Assembly: GCA_023228865.1 (NCBI GenBank)
Contig: JALOAH010000008.1
Location: 1-64,000, forward strand
Length of the DNA: 64,000 nt
From: Porticoccaceae bacterium
GTDB lineage: Bacteria > Pseudomonadota > Gammaproteobacteria > Pseudomonadales > Porticoccaceae
Direction of reading: 5' to 3'
In this document: positions 55,452-64,000 of the stretch, one piece after another
How the letters are laid out: every line of letters starts with the position of its first letter
Position numbering within the stretch: position 1 is the stretch's first letter
Program-made: the position numbers and the translations under genes
The notes under the pieces: generated by a model
Databases searched by the model: none
The model's input: the letters and a program-made list of their open reading frames with translations, nothing else
What the model was told of the DNA's origin: nothing

Positions 55452-56135
55452 TTAGCGTTTTGCCCGCACGATCTGGTAATTTCTGCTCAAATACTGCACT
55501 GGCACACTGGCGATATGCACCAGGCGGCTGAAGGGGAAGACGATAAACAATGTCATGCCAAGGAATACATGGAGTTTGTAAATCCAGTGAACATGGGCAA
55601 TGGCATTGGCGGCTTCAGCGCCATCCAGGGTGACAATGTTTTGCGCCCAGCTCATGAGCAGCAGCATTTCCGCGCCGTCGAGGTGGTTGGCGGAAACAAA
55701 AATGGACAATAAGCCGAGCAGCAGTTGGGCGTAGAGGAGTAGTAGTACGGCAATATCCATGTTGGTGCTGGTTGCCCTGATGCGGGGATTGCTGAGGCGG
55801 CGCTTGAGCAGAATGGTCAGGCCGTAGAGGCAGACCAGGCCAAAAACACCGCCGAGACTCATGGCGATGATCTGTTTGGCGGTGGCGCTGACGCCAAGCA
55901 CATGCCAGATTTCAACCGGCGTCAGCAGACCGAAAAAATGCCCCACCAGTATCATGATGATACCGATATGGAAGGGGATGCTGCCACGGCGGAGATTTTT
56001 ACTCTCCAAAAGCTGGCTGGAGCCGGTTTTCCAGGTGTATTGCTCCCGGTCGTAGCGCACCATGGAACCCACCACAAAGATGGCGATAGCAATAAAAGGG
56101 TAAATGCCAAAGAGCAGGTTATTTAAATAACTCAT
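55452..56135 (-). CDS. narI: Respiratory nitrate reductase gamma subunit (cytochrome b)
   Basis: Inner-membrane dihaem subunit that oxidises quinol and anchors NarGH. From the ATG at 56135 (GAGGAAAA upstream) it has 227 residues and five helices. Haem ligands H56 and H66 are at the E. coli positions, with H189 (YKLH) and H207 (RLVH) the counterparts of H187 and H205. A longer frame to 56480 overlaps narJ and is rejected. Confidence 0.96.
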   Translation of the reverse strand: MSYLNNLLFGIYPFIAIAIFVVGSMVRYDREQYTWKTGSSQLLESKNLRRGSIPFHIGIIMILVGHFFGLLTPVEIWHVLGVSATAKQIIAMSLGGVFGLVCLYGLTILLKRRLSNPRIRATSTNMDIAVLLLLYAQLLLGLLSIFVSANHLDGAEMLLLMSWAQNIVTLDGAEAANAIAHVHWIYKLHVFLGMTLFIVFPFSRLVHIASVPVQYLSRNYQIVRAKR

Positions 56136-56145
56136 GGTGTTTTCC

Positions 56146-56859
56146 TCACTGTGCGCACTGGTTAAAACCCGTCCAGGTGACGGGTATATCGAGATCCCGG
56201 CGCTGATTTTCACTGGGTCTGTTGGTTGTTGACGAGCAGGCACCGCCGTCGGGGGCGCCAAAGGTGACCGCTTCTTCCTCCCACTCCTTGTCGATGGCCT
56301 GACGGCTGTCGTCGCGCTTTTCGCCGGCCAGCTGTTGGCGCAGCTGAGCGACATCAAAGCGACTGTGGGCGGCGTCCAGCAGTGCGGTAAAGAGCACGGC
56401 ATAGTCGCTGTTTCTGTTTTCGAGACGGCACAACAGGGTGGCGAGTATATGCTCCACATCCTGCAACCACTCTCGCGCATTGCTGTCGCCCTGGGTGGCT
56501 AAAAACTCGAGAAAGAGCGGGATGTAATCCGGCAGTTCGTTGCTGTCCAGTTCAAGTCCGGCAAGGCGGTATTGATTGAGTAGATCCACCATGGCCTGGC
56601 CGCGATCGCGGCTTTCACCGTGAACATGTTCAAAGAGCCAGAGTCCCAGGGAGCGCCCGCGCTCAAAGAGGCCATCGTATTCCGCCTGCCAGTCCATAAG
56701 GTCTCCGGCAAGGCGGCGCTCGATAAATTCGATGACGGCGGCGCGATTTTGCTGGCTCAAGCCACTGGTATTGACCAGCTCAATCATGGGCGCTTTCAAG
56801 TCCCCAAGTTCTGCTGTGGGATAGTCGAGCAATCGCGATAACACACTCAGTAATTCCAT
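56146..56859 (-). CDS. narJ: Nitrate reductase assembly chaperone
   Basis: Cytoplasmic chaperone that holds NarG during Moco insertion. 237 residues, the TorD/NarJ fold, with LLDYPTAELGDL near the N-terminus, DYIPLFLEFLA (about 110-120) and the C-terminal EEEAVTFGAPDGGACS typical of NarJ. It begins 3 nt after the narH stop and ends 10 nt before narI. Confidence 0.94.
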   Translation of the reverse strand: MELLSVLSRLLDYPTAELGDLKAPMIELVNTSGLSQQNRAAVIEFIERRLAGDLMDWQAEYDGLFERGRSLGLWLFEHVHGESRDRGQAMVDLLNQYRLAGLELDSNELPDYIPLFLEFLATQGDSNAREWLQDVEHILATLLCRLENRNSDYAVLFTALLDAAHSRFDVAQLRQQLAGEKRDDSRQAIDKEWEEEAVTFGAPDGGACSSTTNRPSENQRRDLDIPVTWTGFNQCAQ

Positions 56860-56862
56860 ACC

Positions 56863-58398
56863 TTACTCCCTGTTCACGGCAGGAATGACCTGGCGGACAA
56901 CCTGACTTTTGTTGCCAAACAAATTGACATCGTTATTGCCGTCGCTGCAACCGTTACCAAAGCTGAAGCCGCAGCCGCTTTTCATGTCGTAGGCCTCTTC
57001 CGCATAGGCTTTGTGGCTGGTGGGGATAACAAAGCGGTCTTCGTAATTGGCGATGGCCATGTAGCGGTACATGTCTTCCACCTGCTGAACACTGAGTCCC
57101 ACCTGTTTGAGCACATCCAGATCTTCCACACCTTCCACCTGTTGGGCGCGTTTGAAGGCGCGCATGGCAATCATGCGCTCCAGTGCCGTTACCACAGGTT
57201 TTTCATCGCCAGCGGTCAACAAATTGGCCAGGTAGCGCAGGGGAATGCGCAGGGACTTGAGGTCGGGAATAACGCCGTTCATGCCGACATGTCCCGCCTG
57301 AACGGCGGTTTGAATGGGCGACAGGGGGGGTACATACCAGACCATGGGCATGGTGCGGTATTCGGGGTGCAGGGGCAGCGCCACTTTCCAGTCGATGGCC
57401 ATTTTGTAAACCGGAGACTGGCGGGCAGCTTCCAGCCAGGCGTCGGGAATGCCTTCTTTGCGCGCCGCCGCGATCACTTCGGGGTCGTCCGGGTTGAGGA
57501 AAAGACTCAGCTGTGCCGGGTACAAATCCTGCTCGTTGGCGACACTGGCCGCTTCTTCGATGCGGTCGGCGTCGTAGAGCAGGACGCCGAGGTAACGGAT
57601 GCGGCCAACGCAGGTTTCCGAGCACACGGTGGGCTGTCCGGCTTCAATGCGGGGGTAGCAGAAAATACATTTTTCCGACTTGCCGGTTTTCCAGTTGTAG
57701 TAGATTTTTTTGTAGGGACAACCAGACACGCACATGCGCCAACCGCGGCATTTGTCCTGGTCGATCAAGACAATACCGTCTTCTTCGCGCTTGTAAATCG
57801 CGCCGGAAGGGCAGCTGGCGACACAGGCGGGATTGATGCAATGCTCGCACAGCCTGGGCAAATACATCATGAAGGTTTTTTCAAACTGGCCGTAAATGTC
57901 CTGTTGAACCACTTCGTCAAAGTTTTTGTCCTTGCGGCGCTGTTCAAATTCGGTGCCGAGAATTTCTTCCCAGTTCGGCCCCCAGTGAATTTTTTCCATG
58001 CGCTGGCCGCTGATCAGGGAGCGCGGTCTCGCCACCGGCTGGTGCTTGCTGTCGGGGGCGTTGTGGAGGTGCTGGTAGTCGAAATCAAAGGGTTCGTAGT
58101 AGTCGTCAATTTCCGGCAGATCCGGGTTGGCGAAAATATTCGCCAGCAGCCGCAGTTTGTTGCCCTGACGGGGTTCGAGTTTGCCGTTTTTGTTGCGTTT
58201 CCAGCCGCCGTTGTATTTGTCCTGATTTTCCCACTCCTTGGGATAGCCGATACCGGGTTTGGTTTCAACATTGTTGAACCAGGCGTACTCTGTACCTTCC
58301 CGGCTCGTCCAGACGTTTTTACAGGTAATAGAGCAGGTGTGGCAGCCGATACATTTGTCCAGATTTAAGACCATGCCGATTTGTGCACGTACTTTCAT
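56863..58398 (-). CDS. narH: Respiratory nitrate reductase beta (Fe-S) subunit
   Basis: Electron-transfer subunit with three [4Fe-4S] clusters and one [3Fe-4S] cluster. 511 residues. CIGCHTCSITCKNVW is near residues 16-30, then CEHCINPACVASC, and CRGWRMCVSGC in which Trp replaces a Cys, as expected for the [3Fe-4S] site. CIFC and C-x-x-x-C (CSETC) follow. It starts 15 nt after narG with GAGGAATAAACC before the ATG. Confidence 0.97.
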   Translation of the reverse strand: MKVRAQIGMVLNLDKCIGCHTCSITCKNVWTSREGTEYAWFNNVETKPGIGYPKEWENQDKYNGGWKRNKNGKLEPRQGNKLRLLANIFANPDLPEIDDYYEPFDFDYQHLHNAPDSKHQPVARPRSLISGQRMEKIHWGPNWEEILGTEFEQRRKDKNFDEVVQQDIYGQFEKTFMMYLPRLCEHCINPACVASCPSGAIYKREEDGIVLIDQDKCRGWRMCVSGCPYKKIYYNWKTGKSEKCIFCYPRIEAGQPTVCSETCVGRIRYLGVLLYDADRIEEAASVANEQDLYPAQLSLFLNPDDPEVIAAARKEGIPDAWLEAARQSPVYKMAIDWKVALPLHPEYRTMPMVWYVPPLSPIQTAVQAGHVGMNGVIPDLKSLRIPLRYLANLLTAGDEKPVVTALERMIAMRAFKRAQQVEGVEDLDVLKQVGLSVQQVEDMYRYMAIANYEDRFVIPTSHKAYAEEAYDMKSGCGFSFGNGCSDGNNDVNLFGNKSQVVRQVIPAVNRE

Positions 58399-58413
58399 GG
58401 TTTATTCCTCTTC

Positions 58414-61400
58414 CTACTCTTCATCCAGCCAGTCAATATTGTCCATCTTGCGAACAATCACGAATTCATCCCGGTTGCAGCCCACGGTGCCGTAGTAGTT
58501 AAAGCCGTAGGCGAGTTGGGCATAGCCGCCGATCATGTGGGTCGGTTTCATCACCGCTCTGGTTACAGAGTTGTGAATGCCGCCCCTGGTGCCGGTAATT
58601 TCCGAACCGGGCACATTCACGATGCGCTCCTGGGCGTGGTACATCATGCTCATGCCCTCCGGCACCCGTTGGGACACCACGGCGCGGCAGGCAATGGCGC
58701 CGTTGACGTTAAAGACTTCGATCCAGTCGTTGTCTTTGATACCGCCCGCTTTGGCGTCGGTTTCACTGATCCAGACAATGGGGCCGCCCCGGCTCAGGGT
58801 GAGCATCAACAGGTTGTCGGAATAGGTGGAGTGGATGCCCCATTTCTGGTGGGGCGTAATCCAGTTGAGCACCAGTTCCTTGTTGCCGTTGGGTTTTTTG
58901 TTGAGCATGGGCGCGGTGGTTTTTAAATTCACCGGCGGTTTGTAACTGACCATGGTTTCGCCGAAATCCCGCATCCACTGGTGATCCTGGTAAAACTGCT
59001 GGCGGCCGGTGAGGGTGCGCCAGGGAATCAGTTCGTGGACGTTGGTGTAGCCGGCGTTGTAGGACACATGCTCGTCCTCCAGACCGGACCAGGTGGGCGA
59101 GCTGATGATTTTGCGCGGCTGTGCCTGAATGTCGCGGAAGCGGATTTTTTCCTCTTCCTTGGGCTTGGCGAGATGGGTGTGATCCAGGCCGGTAAATTCC
59201 CCCAGCGCCGCCCAGGCTTTTACCGCCACCTGACCGTTGGTTTCCGGCGCGAGGCTTAGAATGACTTCTGCGGCATCGATGGCGCTATCAATCCGCGGTC
59301 TGCCCTGGTGGGGGCCGGGTTCGTGGTGGCGGCGGTTGAGGTCGCCGAGAAACTCCACTTCCTTATCCGTATTCCAGTTAATGCCCTTGCCGCCGTTGCC
59401 GAGTTTTTCCATCAAGGGGCCGAGGGAGGTAAAGCGGTTGTAGGTGTTGGGGTAATCCCGTTCAACCACCACCATGCCGGGGGCGGTTTTGCCGGGAATC
59501 AACTCGCATTCCCCTTTCCACCACATTTTTACGCCATCCGGTTGCGCCAGTTCTGCGGGGCTGTCGTGCATCAGCGGCTGGGTGACGAAATCCTGTTCCA
59601 CGCCCAGATGTCCGGGGCAGAGTTCCGAGAATTTCTTGGCGATGCCTTTGAAAATATCCCAGTCCGAGCGCGACTCCCAAACGGGATCCACCGCCTTTGA
59701 CAGGGGGTGAATAAAGGGATGCATATCGGAGGTGTTCATATCGTCTTTTTCGTACCAGGTGGCCGTTGGCAAAACGATATCCGAGTACAGGCAGGTGGTG
59801 GACATACGGAAATCCAGGGTCACCCAGAGATCCACCTTGCCCTCCGGCGCCTGATCGTTCCAAACCACATCTTCGGGTTTTTTCTCGCCACTTTCGCCGA
59901 GATCTTGACCCTGCAGGCCGTGCTTGGTGCCGAGAAGGTGGCGCAGCATGTACTCATGACCCTTGCCGGAGGAGCCGAGAAGGTTGGAGCGCCAGATAAA
60001 CATGTTGTGGGGATAGTTTCTCGGATTGTCCGGGTCTTCGCAGGCAAACTTGAGATTGCCGGATTTGAGCTGTTGAACGGCGTAGTCCTTGGCGGACATG
60101 CCCGCAGCCTCTGCCTGTTTGCACAGTTCCAGAGGATTCATACCCAGTTGCGGCGCGGAGGGCAGCCAGCCCATGCGCTCGGCGCGGGTGTTGTAATCGA
60201 GAATGGAGCCGGTCCACTGGCTTTTGTCCGCCAGCGGCGACAGCACTTCGGTCATGTCCAGTTTTTCATAGCGCCATTGATCGGCGTGGTTGTAGAAAAA
60301 CGAGGTGCCGTTCATTTGCCGGGGCGGGCGCTGCCAGTCGAGACCGAAGGCCAGTGGCAGCCAGCCGCACTGGGGACGAAGTTTTTCCTGGCCGACATAA
60401 TGAGCCCAGCCGCCGCCGGACTGGCCGACACAGCCGCACAGCATCAGCATGTTGATGAGGCCGCGGTAGTTCATGTCCATGTGGTACCAGTGGTTGAGGG
60501 CAGCGCCGACAATAACCATGCTGCGACCCTTGGTTTTGTTGGCGTTGTCGGCAAATTCACGGGCGACCTGAATGACCACATCCGCTTTGACGCCGGTGAT
60601 TTGCTCCTGCCAGGCGGGGGTGTAGGGAACGTTGTCGTTAAAACTTTTCGCCGTATTGGGGTCGTCAAGGCCGTTATCGACACCGTAATGAGCCAATGTC
60701 AGGTCGTAGACGCTGGCCACCTGAACGGTGCTGCCATCCTTGAGAGTGACGTTTTTAACCGGCACTTTGCGAATTTGAATGGGGTCGTGGGCGGTGTGTT
60801 GGAAATAGCCGAGATCGTGTTCCTTGGCGCCAAAATAGGGGAAGGCGACCTCGGCAATGGCGTCGGCGCTGTTTTTCAGACTCAGGGCAAATTGGTGTTC
60901 CCGACCGGTTTTACCGTCTTTCTGCTCGATGTTCCATTTGCCTTTCTCGCCCCAGCGATAGCCGATGGCGCCAGTGGGGGAAATCAGCTCGCCACTGGTT
61001 TCATCAACGGCAATGGTTTTCCACTCGGGATTGTTTTCCTGGCCGAGGTTGTCGGTCAGGTCGGAGGCGCGCAAAAATGCACCCTGAACAAGACCCTGAG
61101 CGGTTTGGTCGAGTTTTACCAGCATGGGCATGTCCGTATAGCGGCGCACATAGCTGGTGAAATAGTCACTGGGATTGTCGATATAAAATTCTTTGAGAAT
61201 GACATGGCCAAAGGCCATGGCCAGTGCCGCATCCGTGCCCTGTTTGGGGGCGAGCCAGATATCGGAGAGTTTTGAGCACTCGGAGTAGTCCGAGGTGATC
61301 ACCACGGTTTTAGTGCCTTTGTAGCGGACTTCGGTAAAGAAGTGGGCATCCGGGGTGCGGGTTTGGGGCACGTTGGAACCCCAGGCGATAATGTAATTGG

Positions 61401-62139
61401 AGTTGTACCAGTCGGCGGATTCTGGCACGTCGGTCTGTTCGCCCCAGATTTGCGGCGATGCTGGCGGCAGGTCGCAGTACCAGTCGTAAAAGCTCAGACA
61501 GTTGCCGCCGATCAAAGACAGATAGCGGGAACCGGCGGCATAGCTGACCATACTCATGGCCGGAATCGGCGAAAAACCGGCGATGCGATCAGGCCCGTAG
61601 GTTTTGGTGGTGTAGATATTGCTGGCGGCAATGATTTCGTTGACCTCGTCCCAGCTGGAACGGACAAAACCGCCAAGGCCACGGCGGGATTTGTAGTATT
61701 GGGTTTTGGCTTTGTCCGCCATGATCGACGCCCAGGCCTGTACCGGATCACTGTGCTGAAGTTTTGCCTCCCGCCACAGGGTAAGCAGCGCCTTGCGCAC
61801 TTTGGGGTATTTGAGGCGGTTGGCACTGTAGATATACCAGGAGTAACTGGCGCCGCGGGGGCAGCCGCGGGGTTCGTGATTGGGCAGATCCGGGCGGGTG
61901 CGGGGATAATCCGTCTGTTGGGTTTCCCAGGTGACCAGGCCGTCCTTGACATAAATTTTCCAGCTGCAGGAGCCGGTGCAATTGACGCCGTGGGTTGAGC
62001 GAACGATTTTGTCGTGCTGCCAGCGGCGGCGATAGCCTTCTTCCCAGCCGCGATCTTCGTCAGTGGTAATTCCATGACCGTTGGCATAGGGTTCTTTGTT
62101 GATTTTGAAAAAGCGCATTTTGCTTAACAAATGGCTCAT
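58414..62139 (-). CDS. narG: Respiratory nitrate reductase alpha (Mo) subunit
   Basis: Catalytic subunit, with Mo-bisMGD reducing nitrate on the cytoplasmic face. 1241 residues, close to E. coli NarG (1247). The FS0 cluster ligands are H50, C54, C58 and C93. D223 in YDWYCDLPPASPQ is the Mo ligand. The twin-Arg remnant of the family (GYRRRW, about 35-40) is present and needs no export. AAAGGAG lies 9 nt before the ATG. An FNR box and a NarL site lie upstream. Confidence 0.98.
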   Translation of the reverse strand: MSHLLSKMRFFKINKEPYANGHGITTDEDRGWEEGYRRRWQHDKIVRSTHGVNCTGSCSWKIYVKDGLVTWETQQTDYPRTRPDLPNHEPRGCPRGASYSWYIYSANRLKYPKVRKALLTLWREAKLQHSDPVQAWASIMADKAKTQYYKSRRGLGGFVRSSWDEVNEIIAASNIYTTKTYGPDRIAGFSPIPAMSMVSYAAGSRYLSLIGGNCLSFYDWYCDLPPASPQIWGEQTDVPESADWYNSNYIIAWGSNVPQTRTPDAHFFTEVRYKGTKTVVITSDYSECSKLSDIWLAPKQGTDAALAMAFGHVILKEFYIDNPSDYFTSYVRRYTDMPMLVKLDQTAQGLVQGAFLRASDLTDNLGQENNPEWKTIAVDETSGELISPTGAIGYRWGEKGKWNIEQKDGKTGREHQFALSLKNSADAIAEVAFPYFGAKEHDLGYFQHTAHDPIQIRKVPVKNVTLKDGSTVQVASVYDLTLAHYGVDNGLDDPNTAKSFNDNVPYTPAWQEQITGVKADVVIQVAREFADNANKTKGRSMVIVGAALNHWYHMDMNYRGLINMLMLCGCVGQSGGGWAHYVGQEKLRPQCGWLPLAFGLDWQRPPRQMNGTSFFYNHADQWRYEKLDMTEVLSPLADKSQWTGSILDYNTRAERMGWLPSAPQLGMNPLELCKQAEAAGMSAKDYAVQQLKSGNLKFACEDPDNPRNYPHNMFIWRSNLLGSSGKGHEYMLRHLLGTKHGLQGQDLGESGEKKPEDVVWNDQAPEGKVDLWVTLDFRMSTTCLYSDIVLPTATWYEKDDMNTSDMHPFIHPLSKAVDPVWESRSDWDIFKGIAKKFSELCPGHLGVEQDFVTQPLMHDSPAELAQPDGVKMWWKGECELIPGKTAPGMVVVERDYPNTYNRFTSLGPLMEKLGNGGKGINWNTDKEVEFLGDLNRRHHEPGPHQGRPRIDSAIDAAEVILSLAPETNGQVAVKAWAALGEFTGLDHTHLAKPKEEEKIRFRDIQAQPRKIISSPTWSGLEDEHVSYNAGYTNVHELIPWRTLTGRQQFYQDHQWMRDFGETMVSYKPPVNLKTTAPMLNKKPNGNKELVLNWITPHQKWGIHSTYSDNLLMLTLSRGGPIVWISETDAKAGGIKDNDWIEVFNVNGAIACRAVVSQRVPEGMSMMYHAQERIVNVPGSEITGTRGGIHNSVTRAVMKPTHMIGGYAQLAYGFNYYGTVGCNRDEFVIVRKMDNIDWLDEE

Positions 62140-62255
62140 GAAAAATTCTCCTTTACTGCCTGGTGGCTGGCTAATAATCTGTCGCTGTATGATGGCGGGC
62201 GATCAAACGTGCATTGCTGTTAATGGCCAATATATAGAGCGCAGGGAAATGGTAG

Positions 62256-62269
62256 TTGATGTGGATCAA
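62256..62269 (-). promoter_or_regulatory. Anr/FNR box of the narGHJI operon
   Basis: TTGAT-GTGG-ATCAA is an exact FNR box. A -10-like TATATT on the minus strand (62229-62234) places the box centre at about -40.5. Transcription would begin about 83 nt before narG. Confidence 0.85.
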
Positions 62270-62306
62270 TGCGTGTATTTCGCTTTTGCGGCACTGGCGA
62301 TGGGAG

Positions 62307-62322
62307 TACCAATAAAGGGGTA
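62307..62322. promoter_or_regulatory. NarL/NarP-type 7-2-7 site between narG and narX
   Basis: TACCAAT-AA-AGGGGTA fits inverted heptamers spaced by 2 bp. The right half is a full match and the left half has one mismatch. Its centre is about -92 from the predicted narG start and about 110 nt before narX, so it could serve both. Confidence 0.6.
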
Positions 62323-62424
62323 GGGAGGATGGCGCGGGAATCTTCGATAATTCGCGGTGAAATATTTAAAAAGCATTAACAGGGCAGGCTGAAAAATGAT
62401 CGCCGGGATTTTGTGGGTAGGTAG

Positions 62425-64000
62425 ATGCTGGAGCTGAAAAGTCGATTCAACGGGTCGGTGATGACCTATATCGTCACCTCGATCATTGCGATTGTCGGCT
62501 TGTCGATTCTCACCATGCTGTCTTCCTACTGGGTCACCGAGCAGGCAGACAAGGATGCCCTTGCCATCAATGTCAGTGGCGCCCTGCGGGTACAAACCTA
62601 TGAGCTGGGCTATATGGCGGCCACCGGAAACAGCGCCCAATTGCAAACCGCCATCGACAGGTTTGCCAAGGGACTGGAACAACCCCTGTTTCAGACCCTG
62701 CAAAAAGACTCTCAATTACAACCCGCCTATCAGGGAATAAAAGACCAGTGGCAGATTCTGCGCCAGGTGCTGACGTCGAAAACCTGGAGCGAAGCTCAAC
62801 TGAGCGAGCTTCTTGCCACCCAGGTGTCCTTGACCAATCATTTTGTTTCTCTGGTGCAGAAGTCTGCAGAGGCGAAAATTCGCCTGCTGCGCTCCATTCA
62901 ACTCGCAGCGCTGCTGGCAACCCTGGTTTTTGCGGTGTTTATCATTCAGCTGCTAAAAATGCGGGTTCAGCAACCCTTGGCACAGTTGACCTATGCCGCC
63001 CACCGCATAGGAAAGGGGGATTTCACCCAAAGGCTGGATATTCCCGGAGACGATGAACTGGCACTGATGGCGGCAACCCTCAATCACACCTGCGACGCCA
63101 TTGCCTCCATGTACGGCCAGCTTGAAAACCGCGTCAAGGAGCAAACCCTGGAATTGAAGCGCAACAACGATGCCCTGGCATTTTTGTTTCGCACGGCGCG
63201 CATGATGCTGGAGCATCCGGAAAATCCCGTCGACTACCAGCTTATTCTCGATGAATTGGCTGCCATTATTGATATTCGCGACATAGAACTCTGTTTGATG
63301 ACACCCGCTGGCGACAAACCCTACGCCCAGGTTCAGCCGGAAAAAGACGAGCAGCCCCTGTGCGGTCGCAACGATTGCGGGAATTGCCATTGTGACAATG
63401 TCTTTGTCAAACTCAGCGATCCCCAAAGTGTTCGCTTTCCCTTAATTCACGCTGGCGAGTATTACGGTGTCCTGGTTATTCGCAATTTTTTACTGGAGCA
63501 CAGCTGGCAGTTTCAATTGGTGCAGTCTGTGGCCGACCAGGTGTCCTTGTCCCTGGGCTTGAAAGAGCGCCACAATCAGGATCGCCGCCTGGCGCTGATG
63601 CAGGAGCGCACCGTGATTGCGCGGGAGCTCCACGACTCTCTCGCCCAGGCTCTTTCTTATCTGAAAATTCAGGTCACCCGGCTGGATAAAGCCCAGTTGA
63701 AGCAGAGTTATGAGCTCCAAAAACCCATCATTGACGAATTGCGCATGGGGCTTGATTCCGCCTACCGACAATTGCGGGAACTGCTGACAACGTTCCGCCT
63801 TAAAATGACCGGCGAAGGCCTTTATGCCGCCCTCAGCCAGACCGTTGACCAGTTCACGGAACAGAGCGCTCTGGATTTTCACTTGAATTTTGCTGCTCAC
63901 CAGGTGCCTTTTTCACCCATGGAGGAGATTCATTTGCTGCAAATTGCTCGCGAGGCCTGTCAAAATGCGGTGCATCACAGCAAGGGGAAAAATGTTTGGG
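62425..64000 (+). CDS. narX: Nitrate/nitrite sensor histidine kinase NarX (3' end outside window)
   Basis: Membrane sensor that phosphorylates NarL. The frame opens at the ATG at 62425 and runs off the window, 525 residues visible. TM1 is about 14-36. The P-box-like NVSGALRVQTYELGY follows (about 50-64). TM2 is about 157-177, then a HAMP domain. A Cys-rich central region has C313, C318, C321 and C323 (CGRNDCGNCHC). The HisKA_3 phospho-acceptor is H403 in RELHDSLAQALSYLKIQ, and the ATPase domain begins with EACQNAVHHSKG. The ribosome site is weak (GTAGGTAG). Confidence 0.93.
   Translation, partial: MLELKSRFNGSVMTYIVTSIIAIVGLSILTMLSSYWVTEQADKDALAINVSGALRVQTYELGYMAATGNSAQLQTAIDRFAKGLEQPLFQTLQKDSQLQPAYQGIKDQWQILRQVLTSKTWSEAQLSELLATQVSLTNHFVSLVQKSAEAKIRLLRSIQLAALLATLVFAVFIIQLLKMRVQQPLAQLTYAAHRIGKGDFTQRLDIPGDDELALMAATLNHTCDAIASMYGQLENRVKEQTLELKRNNDALAFLFRTARMMLEHPENPVDYQLILDELAAIIDIRDIELCLMTPAGDKPYAQVQPEKDEQPLCGRNDCGNCHCDNVFVKLSDPQSVRFPLIHAGEYYGVLVIRNFLLEHSWQFQLVQSVADQVSLSLGLKERHNQDRRLALMQERTVIARELHDSLAQALSYLKIQVTRLDKAQLKQSYELQKPIIDELRMGLDSAYRQLRELLTTFRLKMTGEGLYAALSQTVDQFTEQSALDFHLNFAAHQVPFSPMEEIHLLQIAREACQNAVHHSKGKNVW

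Noticed and set aside
55452..56480. Longer narI frame starting at 56480
   Set aside because: It would overlap narJ by over 300 nt. The ATG at 56135 has a good ribosome site and matches known NarI starts.
57013..58368. 451-codon plus-strand open frame
   Set aside because: Antisense shadow of narH. Its His/Ala/Val-rich translation has no family features.
59707..61275. 522-codon plus-strand open frame
   Set aside because: It lies wholly antisense to narG, whose cluster ligands and length are certain. Codon bias of narG leaves the opposite frame open. No ribosome site or domain.

Overview
The window looks like chromosomal DNA from a facultatively anaerobic, nitrate-respiring gammaproteobacterium. 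The order alaS-lysC-csrA-tRNA-Ser, an Anr/FNR gene beside a hemN-like gene, nar genes linked to moa/moe genes, and the SufBCDS-A-T-E order all recall Pseudomonadales/Cellvibrionales. The species cannot be named from the sequence alone. There are no phage genes, transposases or CRISPR arrays. Both ends cut a gene: alaS on the left and narX on the right.

1-38 kb is mostly housekeeping. It holds the 3' half of alaS, lysC, csrA and tRNA-Ser(GCU). An IscR-type operator precedes a seven-gene Suf Fe-S operon (sufBCDS, a sufA-like carrier, sufT, sufE). Next come a SPOR-domain protein, priA, rpmE, a secreted SNase-like nuclease, ompW, an Anr/FNR regulator with a HemN-like neighbour that lacks the radical-SAM cysteines, a tandem universal stress protein, a YciH/SUI1 protein, ilvIH-ilvC-pssA-leuA, a holD-like gene, rimI, a DUF523-DUF1722 protein, NfeD and SPFH membrane proteins, a GLYK-type kinase, chrA, a dihaem peroxidase-like protein, rhlE and pgi.

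38.5-64 kb is a nitrate-respiration block. moeA-narL, a NarK antiporter-type carrier, narK1-moaA-moaB, a porin, a DGC-family zinc protein, a third NarK-type carrier and a PP2C-kinase fusion protein lead to a ten-gene minus-strand run: narG-narH-narJ-narI-ppiC-(small Cys protein)-ubiT-hemerythrin-ubiU-ubiV. The sensor gene narX starts divergently from narG. The run combines the nitrate reductase, its chaperones and the O2-independent ubiquinone pathway that can supply its quinone.

FNR/Anr-type boxes (TTGAT/C-N4-ATCAA or one mismatch) occur upstream of ompW, the usp gene, narL/narK, narK1, the porin (two), the DGC gene and narG. Several lie close to -41.5 from a plausible -10. NarL-type heptamers are present upstream of narK and between narG and narX. 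The probable regulators (Anr, NarL, NarX) are encoded in the same window, so much of it reads as one oxygen- and nitrate-responsive regulon. Least explained items: the cluster-less HemN-like protein, an unlisted 54-residue Cys-rich protein inside the nar/ubi run, and the Anr-box-driven DGC protein.
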